The position numbers and the translations under genes were made by a program. A stretch of DNA of 6,839 nt, from NCBI GenBank assembly GCA_029261375.1, contig JAJDBL010000180.1, positions 1 through 6,839 of the forward strand, given 5' to 3'. Positions 1-6,273 of the stretch are shown here, one piece after another. The notes beneath the pieces were generated by a model that was not told the origin of the DNA, ran no database searches, and was given only the letters and a program-made list of their open reading frames with translations. The DNA is from Nitrospirales bacterium. GTDB taxonomy: Bacteria; Nitrospirota; Nitrospiria; Nitrospirales; UBA2166. Each line of letters opens with the position of its first letter. Position 1 is the stretch's first letter.

Positions 1-308
1 TACGGATTCCCGATATCCACGGAACCCAAATGGGGTTCATCGACAAATTGCGTGATCTCAAACGCAGCATCAAGGCCAACCCTCCGCAGACAGATGCAGC
101 CATTCGTATCGCGATGCTCATAGAACGAGATGTCGAGCTGGCTCACGAACACGCGATCCAAGATCTGATCGAGTGCACCGGAAAGCTCGCCGATGGGACA
201 ATAGGCTTTGAGGCGATCAAGTTTCAGGAGAGTCAGGAACACGAAGCGGAGCTCACGCATCTCGCTGAAACACGAGGGATTGCAGTTCCCTCACACGCGG
301 CACATTGA
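1..308 (+). CDS. C-terminal part of a probable ferritin-like (bacterioferritin/Dps-like) protein, cut by the window edge
   Basis: The reading frame is open to the left edge and stops at TGA 306-308. An ATG at 30 has only a weak GGAA upstream (21-24), and starting there would leave a helical fragment of 92 residues, so I treat the gene as continuing out of the window. Counting from that ATG, two long helices are visible: about residues 22-50, rich in acidic residues and His (IERDVELAHEHAI), and about 58-82, with ESQEHEAEL. Paired acidic/His helices of this kind resemble helices C and D of the ferritin-like superfamily, which bind a di-iron centre and store or detoxify iron. The exact E-x-x-H spacing of bacterioferritin is not reproduced: Glu is four residues before the His and Ser three before. 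The assignment is therefore to the fold rather than to a family. It could also be another four-helix-bundle protein. The CBS gene follows 123 bases downstream on the same strand. Confidence 0.5.
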   Translation, partial: RIPDIHGTQMGFIDKLRDLKRSIKANPPQTDAAIRIAMLIERDVELAHEHAIQDLIECTGKLADGTIGFEAIKFQESQEHEAELTHLAETRGIAVPSHAAH

Positions 309-370
309 CCTAAACGTCACTCCGATCTAAGCTTCAGGTGAGGAAACTCCCTCGCCCACAACCATATGCC

Positions 371-390
371 AGGGGTGTAGACGCACTCCT
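371..390 (+). other. Short stem-loop in the gap between the ferritin-like and CBS genes
   Basis: AGGGGTG (371-377) can pair with CACTCCT (384-390) over seven positions, one a G-U wobble, around a six-base loop. No T-run follows, so it is a poor intrinsic terminator. It ends 28 bases before the Shine-Dalgarno of the CBS gene and could be a leader structure or an mRNA 3' end. The rest of the 309-431 gap shows a TTGACC at 305-310 with only a poor -10 candidate (TCTAAG, 326-331, 15-base spacing), too weak to call a promoter. Confidence 0.25.
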
Positions 391-431
391 AACAAGGTGT
401 TGAGCGCCGTCACAGCACAAGGAGAGTAGCT

Positions 432-857
432 ATGGTGAGTATCGGAGGACTGATGAACACGTCCATCAAAACTGTGGCGTGTCACACCACCATTCACGAG
501 GCGGTTCTGAAGATGCGCGATGAGCATATTGGCGCGCTATTTGTTGAGAAGGATGGAGACTACGTCGGAATCGTGACTGAGCGAGACATCGTGTGGAAGG
601 CCGCAGCGTCGAAGCTTGATTTGGAATCAACACCCGTTGAAGACATTATGGGCACGCCCCTGCTCACACTTGATGCCGGTGAATCAACCAGCGTGGCGCT
701 CGATCTCATGCTCCGCGGGCTCAATCGCTATTTAGCCGTGTCGGAGCATGGCAAAATCGTCGGCATGACGTCTTCTCGCGATATCCTGGCCTACCTCAGA
801 CAAATAGGCGAAGGACAACCGAAAGGGGAATCGTGGCAATCCTTACTTGATAGATGA
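432..857 (+). CDS. Stand-alone two-CBS-domain protein
   Basis: This 141-residue protein consists almost entirely of a CBS pair (Bateman module). CBS1 covers about residues 8-58 and CBS2 about 68-125. Each ends in the adenosine-phosphate-binding pattern G-h-x-T/S-x-x-D: GIVTERD at 46-52 and GMTSSRD at 111-117. Such modules usually bind AMP, ADP or ATP and act as energy sensors, either alone or on a partner protein; no catalytic domain is attached. There is no signal peptide or membrane segment, so it should be cytosolic. The start is supported by AAGGAG at 419-424 with a seven-base spacer. It runs convergently into the histidine kinase gene, with 34 bases between the two stop codons. A second CBS gene lies at the other end of the cluster. 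The ligand and partner cannot be read from sequence. Confidence 0.9.
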   Translation: MVSIGGLMNTSIKTVACHTTIHEAVLKMRDEHIGALFVEKDGDYVGIVTERDIVWKAAASKLDLESTPVEDIMGTPLLTLDAGESTSVALDLMLRGLNRYLAVSEHGKIVGMTSSRDILAYLRQIGEGQPKGESWQSLLDR

Positions 858-876
858 TCAATATGATTCAGATGCG

Positions 877-907
877 CCCACGACGAGTTCGTTATGCCTC
901 GCGTGGG
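877..907. terminator. Bulged 10-bp stem-loop at the convergent gene ends, possible bidirectional transcript end
   Basis: CCCACG (877-882) and CGAG (884-887) pair with CTCG (898-901) and CGTGGG (902-907). This gives ten base pairs with a single unpaired A at 883 and a ten-base loop. The loop contains the complement of the kinase stop codon (892-894). The structure can form in both transcripts and lies just after the CBS gene stop (857). Neither strand has the T-run of a classic intrinsic terminator, so it may instead protect or mark mRNA 3' ends. Confidence 0.4.
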
Positions 908-2514
908 AGGAGAACAATGAACGTCGTCTTCACTCCAGGTTGACTTTGCACGGTGATCGATCCTCCATGATCCTCAATAATGCGCTTCACGATACTGAGA
1001 CCAAGCCCTGTCCCCTCACCGGTCGGCTTCGTGCTAAAAAATGGCTCAAAGATCTGCGTCAATTGATCCTGTGGAATTCCCTCGCCCGTGTCTGATATTG
1101 CCAACTGGATATCCAAACCCTCGACGCCAAGCTCGACACGAAGATTCCCTCCGTTCGGCATGGCATGAATGGCATTCACGATCAGGTTTAATACAACCTG
1201 AGTGATCTGATCCTGATCCGCCCGAAGGCGGGGAAGCGCCTCTTCAATGTAAGATTCAACGGTGATACCTTGCTCCAACACACGAGCCTGAACCATTTCG
1301 AGCGTATCATGGATCACCCGAGCGAGATCCATAGACCGATTCTCAGCTGAGCGATCCCGCGCGAAGCTTAAGAGCTGATGCATCAGTCTGGTGATTCGCT
1401 CTACCTGAGAAATGATTATCTGTAGGCTCTTCTTTGTTGCAGGCTCGGATGTCTTCTCCGCAAGCGACTCGGCACGTCCGAGAATCACATTCATCGGCGT
1501 CCCGATCTCATGGGCCAGGCCGGATGCCACCGTTCCAAACTCAGCGAGGCGTTCCGCCCGACGTAGGAGTTCATCAACGCGCTTGCGATCGACAGCCGTT
1601 GCAATCACATTCGCAACACACTGCATCATATGAATATCTTCCGTAGGAAACACCCTGGACGCCTCCGTATGGGCGCCTAACACACCCCAAGAGCCCCTCA
1701 GGCCATTGATGGACACACTGATTCCACTCACCACGTTATGGTCGAATAGCAATTGCGGCCCGTTAAACCGGGTTTCCTGACGAAGGTCAGAAACAATAAT
1801 AGGCTGCTCCGATCGAAGCGTGTAGCCTGCTTGCGAATCAACACCAGATGGGACAAGCGCTGACCCAACTAATCCGTCACGCCACCCCACCCCCGCACGC
1901 AAAAGCAAAGCCTCTTCGTTAGGAACACGCTCCAATATTTTGCAATACTCTACGTTTAATGTTTTCGCGACAACCGAGACTGCTTCATCCAATAAATCCG
2001 AAAGATCAGTGGATTGCAGCGCATGAGCGCCGAGACCTGCGATAGCAGATTGCTGATCCACCCGGCGCTTCAGTTCCTGTTGTAGCTTTTGCCGATCGGT
2101 GACATCACGTAAGACGACCGTGTAGAACGTGCGTCCATCTCTTTTGACATGGGAAATAGAGGCTTCAACCGGAAACTCAGTTCCATCATTACGAAGTCCG
2201 CTGACCGTCCCGAGCGCCCCCATTCGCCGCTGCGTGACGTTTGCCTCGCCAAAGTCGCGGAGATGCTTTGCATGCCCCTGTCGGAAACGTGCCGGGATAA
2301 AGCGGTCAAGCGGTTGATGCATCGCGTCCGCTTTTGAACACTGAAACATCGATTCAGCGGCAGCATTGAACATCACCACCTGTTGCTCCTCGTCGACACT
2401 CACAATCGCGTCCATCGCGGATTCGATGATCCTCTCCAACACCACGCCATACGCCGTGCTCGTCCCTTGGGCTGGACGGCCGATCGGGACACTTGTTTTT
2501 GATTTAGGAGTCAT
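892..2514 (-). CDS. Soluble PAS-GAF hybrid sensor: HisKA/HATPase histidine kinase
   Basis: This 540-residue sensor kinase has no transmembrane segment, so it senses a cytosolic signal. The domains in order are PAS at about 25-145, GAF at about 155-312, HisKA at about 318-387 and HATPase_c at about 430-537. The phosphoacceptor is His335 in GLAHEIGTPMN. The ATP-binding boxes are complete: N box around Asn447 (NLIVNAIHAM), G1 DTGEGIP with Asp475, F box FEPFFSTK and G2 GTGLGLSIV from Gly501. No receiver or output domain is attached, so a response regulator must be encoded elsewhere. I associate the HEIGTP(L/M)N H-box with kinases paired with NtrC-type sigma-54 activators. No haem or cofactor ligand can be assigned to PAS or GAF. 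The ATG at 2514 has only a distant GAGG, 13 bases upstream; a strong Shine-Dalgarno lies farther up in front of a mini-ORF. The gene is the last of the minus-strand series. Confidence 0.93.
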   Translation of the reverse strand: MTPKSKTSVPIGRPAQGTSTAYGVVLERIIESAMDAIVSVDEEQQVVMFNAAAESMFQCSKADAMHQPLDRFIPARFRQGHAKHLRDFGEANVTQRRMGALGTVSGLRNDGTEFPVEASISHVKRDGRTFYTVVLRDVTDRQKLQQELKRRVDQQSAIAGLGAHALQSTDLSDLLDEAVSVVAKTLNVEYCKILERVPNEEALLLRAGVGWRDGLVGSALVPSGVDSQAGYTLRSEQPIIVSDLRQETRFNGPQLLFDHNVVSGISVSINGLRGSWGVLGAHTEASRVFPTEDIHMMQCVANVIATAVDRKRVDELLRRAERLAEFGTVASGLAHEIGTPMNVILGRAESLAEKTSEPATKKSLQIIISQVERITRLMHQLLSFARDRSAENRSMDLARVIHDTLEMVQARVLEQGITVESYIEEALPRLRADQDQITQVVLNLIVNAIHAMPNGGNLRVELGVEGLDIQLAISDTGEGIPQDQLTQIFEPFFSTKPTGEGTGLGLSIVKRIIEDHGGSITVQSQPGVKTTFIVLLPREA

Positions 2515-2529
2515 AGGTTTGCAGCAACC

Positions 2530-2557
2530 TCAGCGTGAACTCATACGAAATACTCCT
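2530..2557 (-). other. Leader mini-ORF of four codons with strong Shine-Dalgarno ahead of the kinase gene
   Basis: On the minus strand AGGAG (2557-2553) is followed after eight bases by ATG (2544-2542). This opens a frame reading Met-Ser-Ser-Arg and then TGA (2532-2530). That ATG is in the same frame as the kinase ATG, 30 bases downstream, with only the TGA breaking continuity. The mini-ORF has a much better ribosome site than the kinase itself. It could be a translational-coupling leader. Alternatively a point change may have created the TGA, so that the kinase originally began ten codons earlier. Confidence 0.4.
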
Positions 2558-2591
2558 CTCGTTGAGTCCTACATACCACATTCCATCGCTT

Positions 2592-2609
2592 AGTCACAGA
2601 GAAAGTCAC
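2592..2609. repeat. Direct repeat AGTCAC, 12-base period, upstream of the kinase gene
   Basis: AGTCAC occurs at 2592-2597 and again at 2604-2609 in the 131-base gap between the last Usp gene and the kinase. This is the widest gap inside the minus-strand series. No convincing promoter accompanies it: a minus-strand TTGCCT and TATAGT are present but 20 bases apart. It may be a protein site or chance. Confidence 0.15.
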
Positions 2610-2645
2610 TATAATCGAGGAGTCTGAGGTGCGAGGCAATACGAC

Positions 2646-3557
2646 TCAAGCGGGACACATTTGAGCCGTCGTGTGGTCGGGAATGCGCACGGTCTCTCTC
2701 AGACTAACGACCAACACCGGGCAGCGTGAGCGATGTAGCACGGCATGTGCGACGCTTCCCATGAGAAAGCGAGAGAGCCCACGTCTTCCGTGGGATCCCA
2801 TCAGAATCACGTCTGCGTTTGTCGCAGCAGCCTGTTGCGTAATCATTAAGGCGGGGATACCAACCTTCACACGTCCACCTGCCTCATACCCAAGACCAAC
2901 AAGCCGAGACGCTACGCTATCAACAAAGACCTTTGCGGCTTCAATCGCCTCCTGCACGTGGGGTTCCAGACTGACGATTTCGACCGGCCATTCCGGTCGA
3001 TTAATGGGTGGACAGGTGAACACCGTCACCTGGACGCGATCTTTGAATGGTTGGGCCCTGAGAAAGTTGCACGCAGCGTCGGCATCATCCGGGCCTTCCA
3101 CGGCCACGAGGACCCGCTGTAAGGATTGCATCGATTGCTTGACCATCAACGTGGGACAGTGCGCATGTGTCACCACACGATGTGACACACTCCCCAACAC
3201 AAGTTCCTCAATGAGACCGGTTCCACGTGCACCGATCACAATGAGATCAGCATCTTCATCTTGCGCCATCGAGAGAATGCCGTTCGCGGCAGCTCCAGTT
3301 AAAACCCGGGTCCGAATTCTCCACGCCTCAACCGGAAGGATCGACGCGATGTGAGCAACAAGCGCCTCACCGTCTTGACGAAGTTTCTCGTCGATCTCGG
3401 AAGACAGCACAGGAGCGGATGACGTGTAATATGGCATGCTTGGTACATTGACCACATGCAACACCATGTACTCCTTTGCCTGCGCGAAAAACGCAAGTGA
3501 GCGTGCGGCTTCCAACGCATACTCTGAGCCATCCACCGCCAACAACACCCGGTTCAT
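2646..3557 (-). CDS. Tandem-domain universal stress protein (UspA family), first of two close paralogues
   Basis: This 303-residue protein has two fused Usp domains, at about residues 1-141 and 147-286. Both carry the complete ATP-binding pattern G-2x-G-9x-G-S: Gly109/Gly112/Gly122-Ser123 and Gly254/Gly257/Gly267-Ser268. The acidic residue after the first strand is Asp9 in domain 1 (AVDGS) but Glu154 in domain 2 (AVEG). Bacterial Usp proteins of this type bind ATP in the cytosol and support survival under starvation, low oxygen or oxidative stress, but the direct partner is generally unknown. It is most similar to the Usp encoded at 4978-5865, sharing a Trp-Pro-containing stretch in domain 2 and GSHGRRGL. 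The start is set by AGGAG (3570-3566) with an eight-base spacer. It lies 28 bases after the preceding Usp gene and 131 before the kinase. A 17-residue polar tail follows domain 2. Confidence 0.93.
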   Translation of the reverse strand: MNRVLLAVDGSEYALEAARSLAFFAQAKEYMVLHVVNVPSMPYYTSSAPVLSSEIDEKLRQDGEALVAHIASILPVEAWRIRTRVLTGAAANGILSMAQDEDADLIVIGARGTGLIEELVLGSVSHRVVTHAHCPTLMVKQSMQSLQRVLVAVEGPDDADAACNFLRAQPFKDRVQVTVFTCPPINRPEWPVEIVSLEPHVQEAIEAAKVFVDSVASRLVGLGYEAGGRVKVGIPALMITQQAAATNADVILMGSHGRRGLSRFLMGSVAHAVLHRSRCPVLVVSLRETVRIPDHTTAQMCPA

Positions 3558-3585
3558 CCTCTTTTCTCCTGCCTCTTTACGCCCG

Positions 3586-4521
3586 TTATGGCATCGAAAA
3601 CTGGAACGTCGGACTCTTGACCGTTAATACAGCACACGGCGCACTTCGCACTACTTTTTCAGCGATGCTCCCAATCAAGGTATGACTCAGCCCTGTCCGG
3701 CCATGCGTCCCCATCGCGATCAGGTCAGCATGCGTTTCTTCAGCAACGGCAACGATTTGTTGTTCGGGCGGACCCTGACGAATTGTGCTGGTTGCCTCCA
3801 GGCCACGCGTAAGACACATCATGACGAGTTCCGCCATTTGATCAGACAGATATCTTTTGACCTGCTCACGGGCATCGGCCCGTGTCGTAAATCCCACGGG
3901 GCCGATGCCGTAAAAATGTTGTTCCTCAGCATGGACAAAATTCACTTTGGCCTTGCAGGCCACAGCAATCGGCAGAAGACATTCTATAGCTTCCCGAGAA
4001 CATGCAGAGAAATCCACGGGAACGACCATGCTCTCGATGGATATATGTGGTGATTCTTTCCGTTCTCGACTGGAGTCGCGGACGGTGACGACAGGACAAG
4101 GGGCCATACGCACAACCTGTTCGGCGGTACTGCCCATGAGAGCACGATCCATTCCGGTGAGCCCACGTGTCCCCATCACCAGCATGCCAACCTCCAATTC
4201 CTTTGCCAATCGAATAAGACTGACATAGGCTCGGCCATCCATGATCTTCGTTTCCGCGGGAACGCCGTCAGCTCTGGTCTGGTCGGCAAGAGCCTCCAGT
4301 GCCTTTTCCAGCTTTTCCCGTCGCGGAAAGCCGGCGGGAAAGACGTCCGGGGTGGAACCGAGTTCAGGAAGCAGGTCAATCATGAGATGCGTGGAGTCGT
4401 ATACTGCGGCAATCACCAAACGTGCCTTCAATGTTCTCGCGAACGAAGTCGCATAGGCAAGAGCGGCCTTCGCCGGTCTCGAGAAATCCGTTGCTATCAT
4501 GATCGTATCTACTTGTTTCAT
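3586..4521 (-). CDS. Tandem-domain universal stress protein (UspA family), second subtype
   Basis: This 311-residue protein has two Usp domains, at about residues 1-148 and 160-302. Both nucleotide-binding motifs are intact: GTRG from Gly117 with Gly130-Ser131, and GTHG from Gly271 with Gly284-Ser285. Both domains also keep the strand-1 aspartate in the DFS context (Asp12 in ATDFS, Asp170 in PVDFS). It therefore looks ATP-binding in both halves, unlike its neighbours, whose second domain has Glu there. The sequence is clearly of a different subfamily from the flanking Usp proteins (DFS versus DGS, GxxGxTG loops), so the cluster holds two Usp types rather than three copies of one. There is no signal peptide or membrane segment. 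An AGGAGGAGG tract at 4534-4526 gives a very strong ribosome site for ATG 4521. It lies between the HPF-like gene (53 bases upstream) and another Usp gene (28 bases downstream). Confidence 0.93.
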   Translation of the reverse strand: MKQVDTIMIATDFSRPAKAALAYATSFARTLKARLVIAAVYDSTHLMIDLLPELGSTPDVFPAGFPRREKLEKALEALADQTRADGVPAETKIMDGRAYVSLIRLAKELEVGMLVMGTRGLTGMDRALMGSTAEQVVRMAPCPVVTVRDSSRERKESPHISIESMVVPVDFSACSREAIECLLPIAVACKAKVNFVHAEEQHFYGIGPVGFTTRADAREQVKRYLSDQMAELVMMCLTRGLEATSTIRQGPPEQQIVAVAEETHADLIAMGTHGRTGLSHTLIGSIAEKVVRSAPCAVLTVKSPTFQFSMP

Positions 4522-4574
4522 GATGCCTCCTCCTCTTTATCAGGCGTCATCCTACACGTACATAACCTGGCAAT

Positions 4575-4934
4575 CTACATCGCGGTTTGCGACGGCGCGT
4601 TGAGCGATTTCGATACCTCCTGAACGGCCTCCAAAGGGGACATCCCGTCGGCACGCTGCAGCTCCGCATCCAACAACGCAAATCCAGACTGAATTGCTGT
4701 GCTAAACATGGGCTCAAATGTATGAGAAGCAATCAGCTGACCTGATATCAGCGTGACGCTCACAAGAATCTCTGCACTCTTTGGTCCCTTCGTACAATGT
4801 GGGTGCCGAGTCAGAACTACCTCCATACGAGCGGCTTGCGGATAGCGTTGATGTATTCCTTCCGCGAGATCATCGATATCCGTTTTCCACCCGGGAATGA
4901 TTTTTGCGCCCTGATCTAGAATCGTGAGCTCCAT
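4575..4934 (-). CDS. HPF/RaiA-like (ribosome hibernation-type) protein
   Basis: This small protein, 119 residues from the ATG at 4934, shows the sigma-54-modulation/HPF-like order. An N-terminal strand and helix (1-30) lead to a strand MEVVLTRH (37-44). A beta hairpin with a SGQLIASH turn follows (54-71), then an amphipathic helix FSTAIQSGFALLDAEL (77-92) and a polar tail. Short HPF proteins bind the 30S decoding channel and inactivate ribosomes in stationary phase or stress. The match is by pattern, not strong identity: the protein lacks the dense basic residues on the final helix that help HPF bind rRNA, so it may be a divergent or repurposed member. A GTG six bases upstream (4940) is in frame but lies within the Shine-Dalgarno, so I use ATG 4934. 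The gene is sandwiched between Usp genes, fitting a stress operon. It could also be an unrelated alpha/beta protein. Confidence 0.55.
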   Translation of the reverse strand: MELTILDQGAKIIPGWKTDIDDLAEGIHQRYPQAARMEVVLTRHPHCTKGPKSAEILVSVTLISGQLIASHTFEPMFSTAIQSGFALLDAELQRADGMSPLEAVQEVSKSLNAPSQTAM

Positions 4935-4944
4935 GATCACCTCC
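4935..4944 (-). promoter_or_regulatory. Near-perfect Shine-Dalgarno that fixes the HPF-like start
   Basis: The minus strand reads GGAGGTGATC directly before ATG 4934. It matches ten positions of the ideal complement to the 16S rRNA 3' end, with five bases between GGAGG and ATG. The in-frame GTG at 4940-4938 is part of this site and so is unlikely to be the start codon. Confidence 0.8.
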
Positions 4945-4977
4945 GCTGTCGTCTACTCATCTCAAACACGCTCGACA

Positions 4978-5865
4978 CTACAATGACATCCCTGACATGC
5001 GAACGCGTATCACGGCGACGGAAACCGGAGACGTGTGAAGGACCACATTCGACACGCTGCCAAGCACAACTCTCGTGAGCCCCCGCCTTCCGTGAGACCC
5101 CATGAGGATAAGATCGGCCTGCATCTCTGTGGCCATTTGTGGAATCGCCACCCCCGGTGCACCCAGCGTCACGATACCCTCCGCCCCATATCCCAGCGAA
5201 GCAATCTTCGCCGCAAAGCCATCGACAAAGTCCTTCGCCGCATCAAGGGCTTTCTGCATATGTGCCTCAGAAACCGGCACTTCCAACGGCCACACGTGCT
5301 TACTTAGTGGAAGAGCAGTGAGCACAGTGATGTGCACGTCGTGCCTCAGGGGTTTCTTTTCAAGAAAGTTCCAGACTGCCTCCGCATCGACTGTCCCTTC
5401 AAGCGGTAACAAGATGCGCTCTAACGTCGGCATCGGACGTTTCACGATCAAGGTAGGACGGGTACTCTCGAGGAGAACTCGATGGGACACACTGCCAAAG
5501 ATCATCTCCTCAAACGAACTAAGTCCTTGTGCGCCCATGACGATGAGATCGACCTGTTGTTCTTCGGCAACCTGAAGAATAACCTCCGCAGGATTTCCCA
5601 TCTCGATTCGCTTTTCAGCTTGACCGTCGTCGGTCGGCAGTAATGCCTCAATGCGCTTGAGGAATTCCCACCCTTTCGCACGAAGCTCCTGCTCTCCCAT
5701 GCCGTGGATCTCCCTTACGACATCCGGAAAGGCGGTGAGATAGCCTGGCTCTGGAAGCGTCACAACATGTAACGCCACCGGAGGGTGAGATTGTGAAAGG
5801 TGTTTCATCGCGCCAGCAGCATCAAACGAGTAGGACGAACCATCAACGGCAAGTAAGACGCGCAT
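4978..5865 (-). CDS. Tandem-domain universal stress protein (UspA family), paralogue of the 2646-3557 gene
   Basis: This 295-residue protein has two Usp domains, at about residues 1-142 and 148-287. The ATP loops are G-2x-G-9x-G-S in both: Gly111/Gly114/Gly124-Ser125 and Gly256/Gly259/Gly269-Ser270. Domain 1 begins MRVLLAVDGS with Asp8. Domain 2 has Glu156 (LPLEG) in the equivalent place, the same substitution as in the 2646-3557 Usp. Shared GSVSHRV, WNFL/CNFL, Trp-Pro and GSHGRRGL blocks show that the two arose by duplication. The protein is soluble, and its role is presumably ATP-dependent stress survival, as for the family; no specific partner is visible. GAGGAG at 5877-5872 with a six-base spacer supports ATG 5865. 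The gene starts 30 bases after the DksA-like gene and ends 43 bases before the HPF-like gene, so it is almost certainly cotranscribed with both. Confidence 0.93.
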   Translation of the reverse strand: MRVLLAVDGSSYSFDAAGAMKHLSQSHPPVALHVVTLPEPGYLTAFPDVVREIHGMGEQELRAKGWEFLKRIEALLPTDDGQAEKRIEMGNPAEVILQVAEEQQVDLIVMGAQGLSSFEEMIFGSVSHRVLLESTRPTLIVKRPMPTLERILLPLEGTVDAEAVWNFLEKKPLRHDVHITVLTALPLSKHVWPLEVPVSEAHMQKALDAAKDFVDGFAAKIASLGYGAEGIVTLGAPGVAIPQMATEMQADLILMGSHGRRGLTRVVLGSVSNVVLHTSPVSVAVIRVRMSGMSL

Positions 5866-5895
5866 TATTGTCTCCTCATCTATGCGTACGAGGGA

Positions 5896-6240
5896 TCACA
5901 TTGATCGCTTCTGTGCTTCTCTGCACGCAAAACAGGTAACGGCTGTCGGCAAGAGCCGCAACCGTATCAGCGAAATGCACTGACCACATCCCGTACATTG
6001 GCGATAGTTTCCGTCGTTAATACGCGTGAGCGCGTGTTCAATGTCCTTGAGCTCCCGCTTTCGGGTATTCTCGGAAAGGTCTAGGGTCTCGGATGAACTA
6101 GAGGAGTGATCACACTCCTCTAGTAAGCACTCAACCGACGGTCCACCCAATAGAACATCGTTCTTTATATCCTTGATGGCACGGAGCAATATTCGTCTTC
6201 GCTCCAGCAGTCGTACCTGCATTTGATCTCTTACGGACAT
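5896..6240 (-). CDS. TraR/DksA-family zinc-finger protein
   Basis: This 114-residue protein ends in a C4 zinc finger, Cys82-x2-Cys85-x17-Cys103-x2-Cys106, with the spacing seen in DksA. Before it is a coiled-coil-like region of two charged helices (about 4-30 and 55-78) joined by a variable linker containing five consecutive serines (46-50). DksA-type proteins enter the RNA polymerase secondary channel and adjust promoter kinetics with ppGpp. Here the acidic D-x-x-D-x-A tip of true DksA is not evident; the nearest text is SETLDLS (50-56). The protein is also shorter than the roughly 150 residues of E. coli DksA. It is better called a DksA-like paralogue, possibly with altered output. An in-frame TTG at 6255 would add five residues, but GGGAG (6253-6249) lies between it and ATG 6240, eight bases before the latter, so I use the ATG. 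It is the first gene of the minus-strand operon. An extra Cys88 follows the first Cys pair. Confidence 0.88.
   Translation of the reverse strand: MSVRDQMQVRLLERRRILLRAIKDIKNDVLLGGPSVECLLEECDHSSSSSETLDLSENTRKRELKDIEHALTRINDGNYRQCTGCGQCISLIRLRLLPTAVTCFACREAQKRSM
6097..6124. repeat. Perfect 12-bp-arm inverted repeat inside the DksA-like gene
   Basis: ACTAGAGGAGTG (6097-6108) is the exact reverse complement of CACTCCTCTAGT (6113-6124), with only ATCA (6109-6112) between them. In the minus-strand mRNA it would fold into a 12-bp stem with a UGAU tetraloop, covering codons for residues 39-48 in the variable serine-rich linker. Every base of both arms pairs, which is unusual within a coding sequence. 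Confidence 0.85.
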
Positions 6241-6248
6241 TGTTTTTT

Positions 6249-6253
6249 CTCCC
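6249..6253 (-). promoter_or_regulatory. Ribosome binding site of the DksA-like gene
   Basis: GGGAG on the minus strand lies eight bases before ATG 6240. It decides the start, because it falls inside the region that the alternative in-frame TTG (6255) would have to translate. Confidence 0.65.
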
Positions 6254-6273
6254 AACCTCTGGCTAGTTGAATC

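Noticed and set aside
327..527. 66-codon minus-strand frame across the start of the left CBS gene
   Set aside because: It overlaps the well-supported CBS start, has no ribosome site and shows no family features.
847..1095. 82-codon plus-strand frame overlapping the end of the CBS gene
   Set aside because: Most of it lies over the ATPase domain of the kinase on the other strand and it begins inside the CBS stop region without a ribosome site; the translation is not protein-like.
2646..2670. CTCAA/TTGAG inverted repeat at the end of the Usp gene as a terminator
   Set aside because: Only five pairs with an 11-base loop and no T-run; it is insufficient to separate the kinase from the operon.
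4522..4540. Possible hairpin hiding the AGGAGGAGG ribosome site of the middle Usp gene
   Set aside because: The arms GACGCCT and AGGCATC have a C-A mismatch in the minus-strand transcript, leaving too few contiguous pairs.
5102..5575. 157-codon open frame antisense to the Usp gene at 4978-5865
   Set aside because: The opposite strand encodes an unmistakable Usp protein with both ATP motifs; the antisense product is low-complexity and has no ribosome site. The 227-codon frame at 2671-3354 is the same kind of shadow over the paralogous Usp gene.
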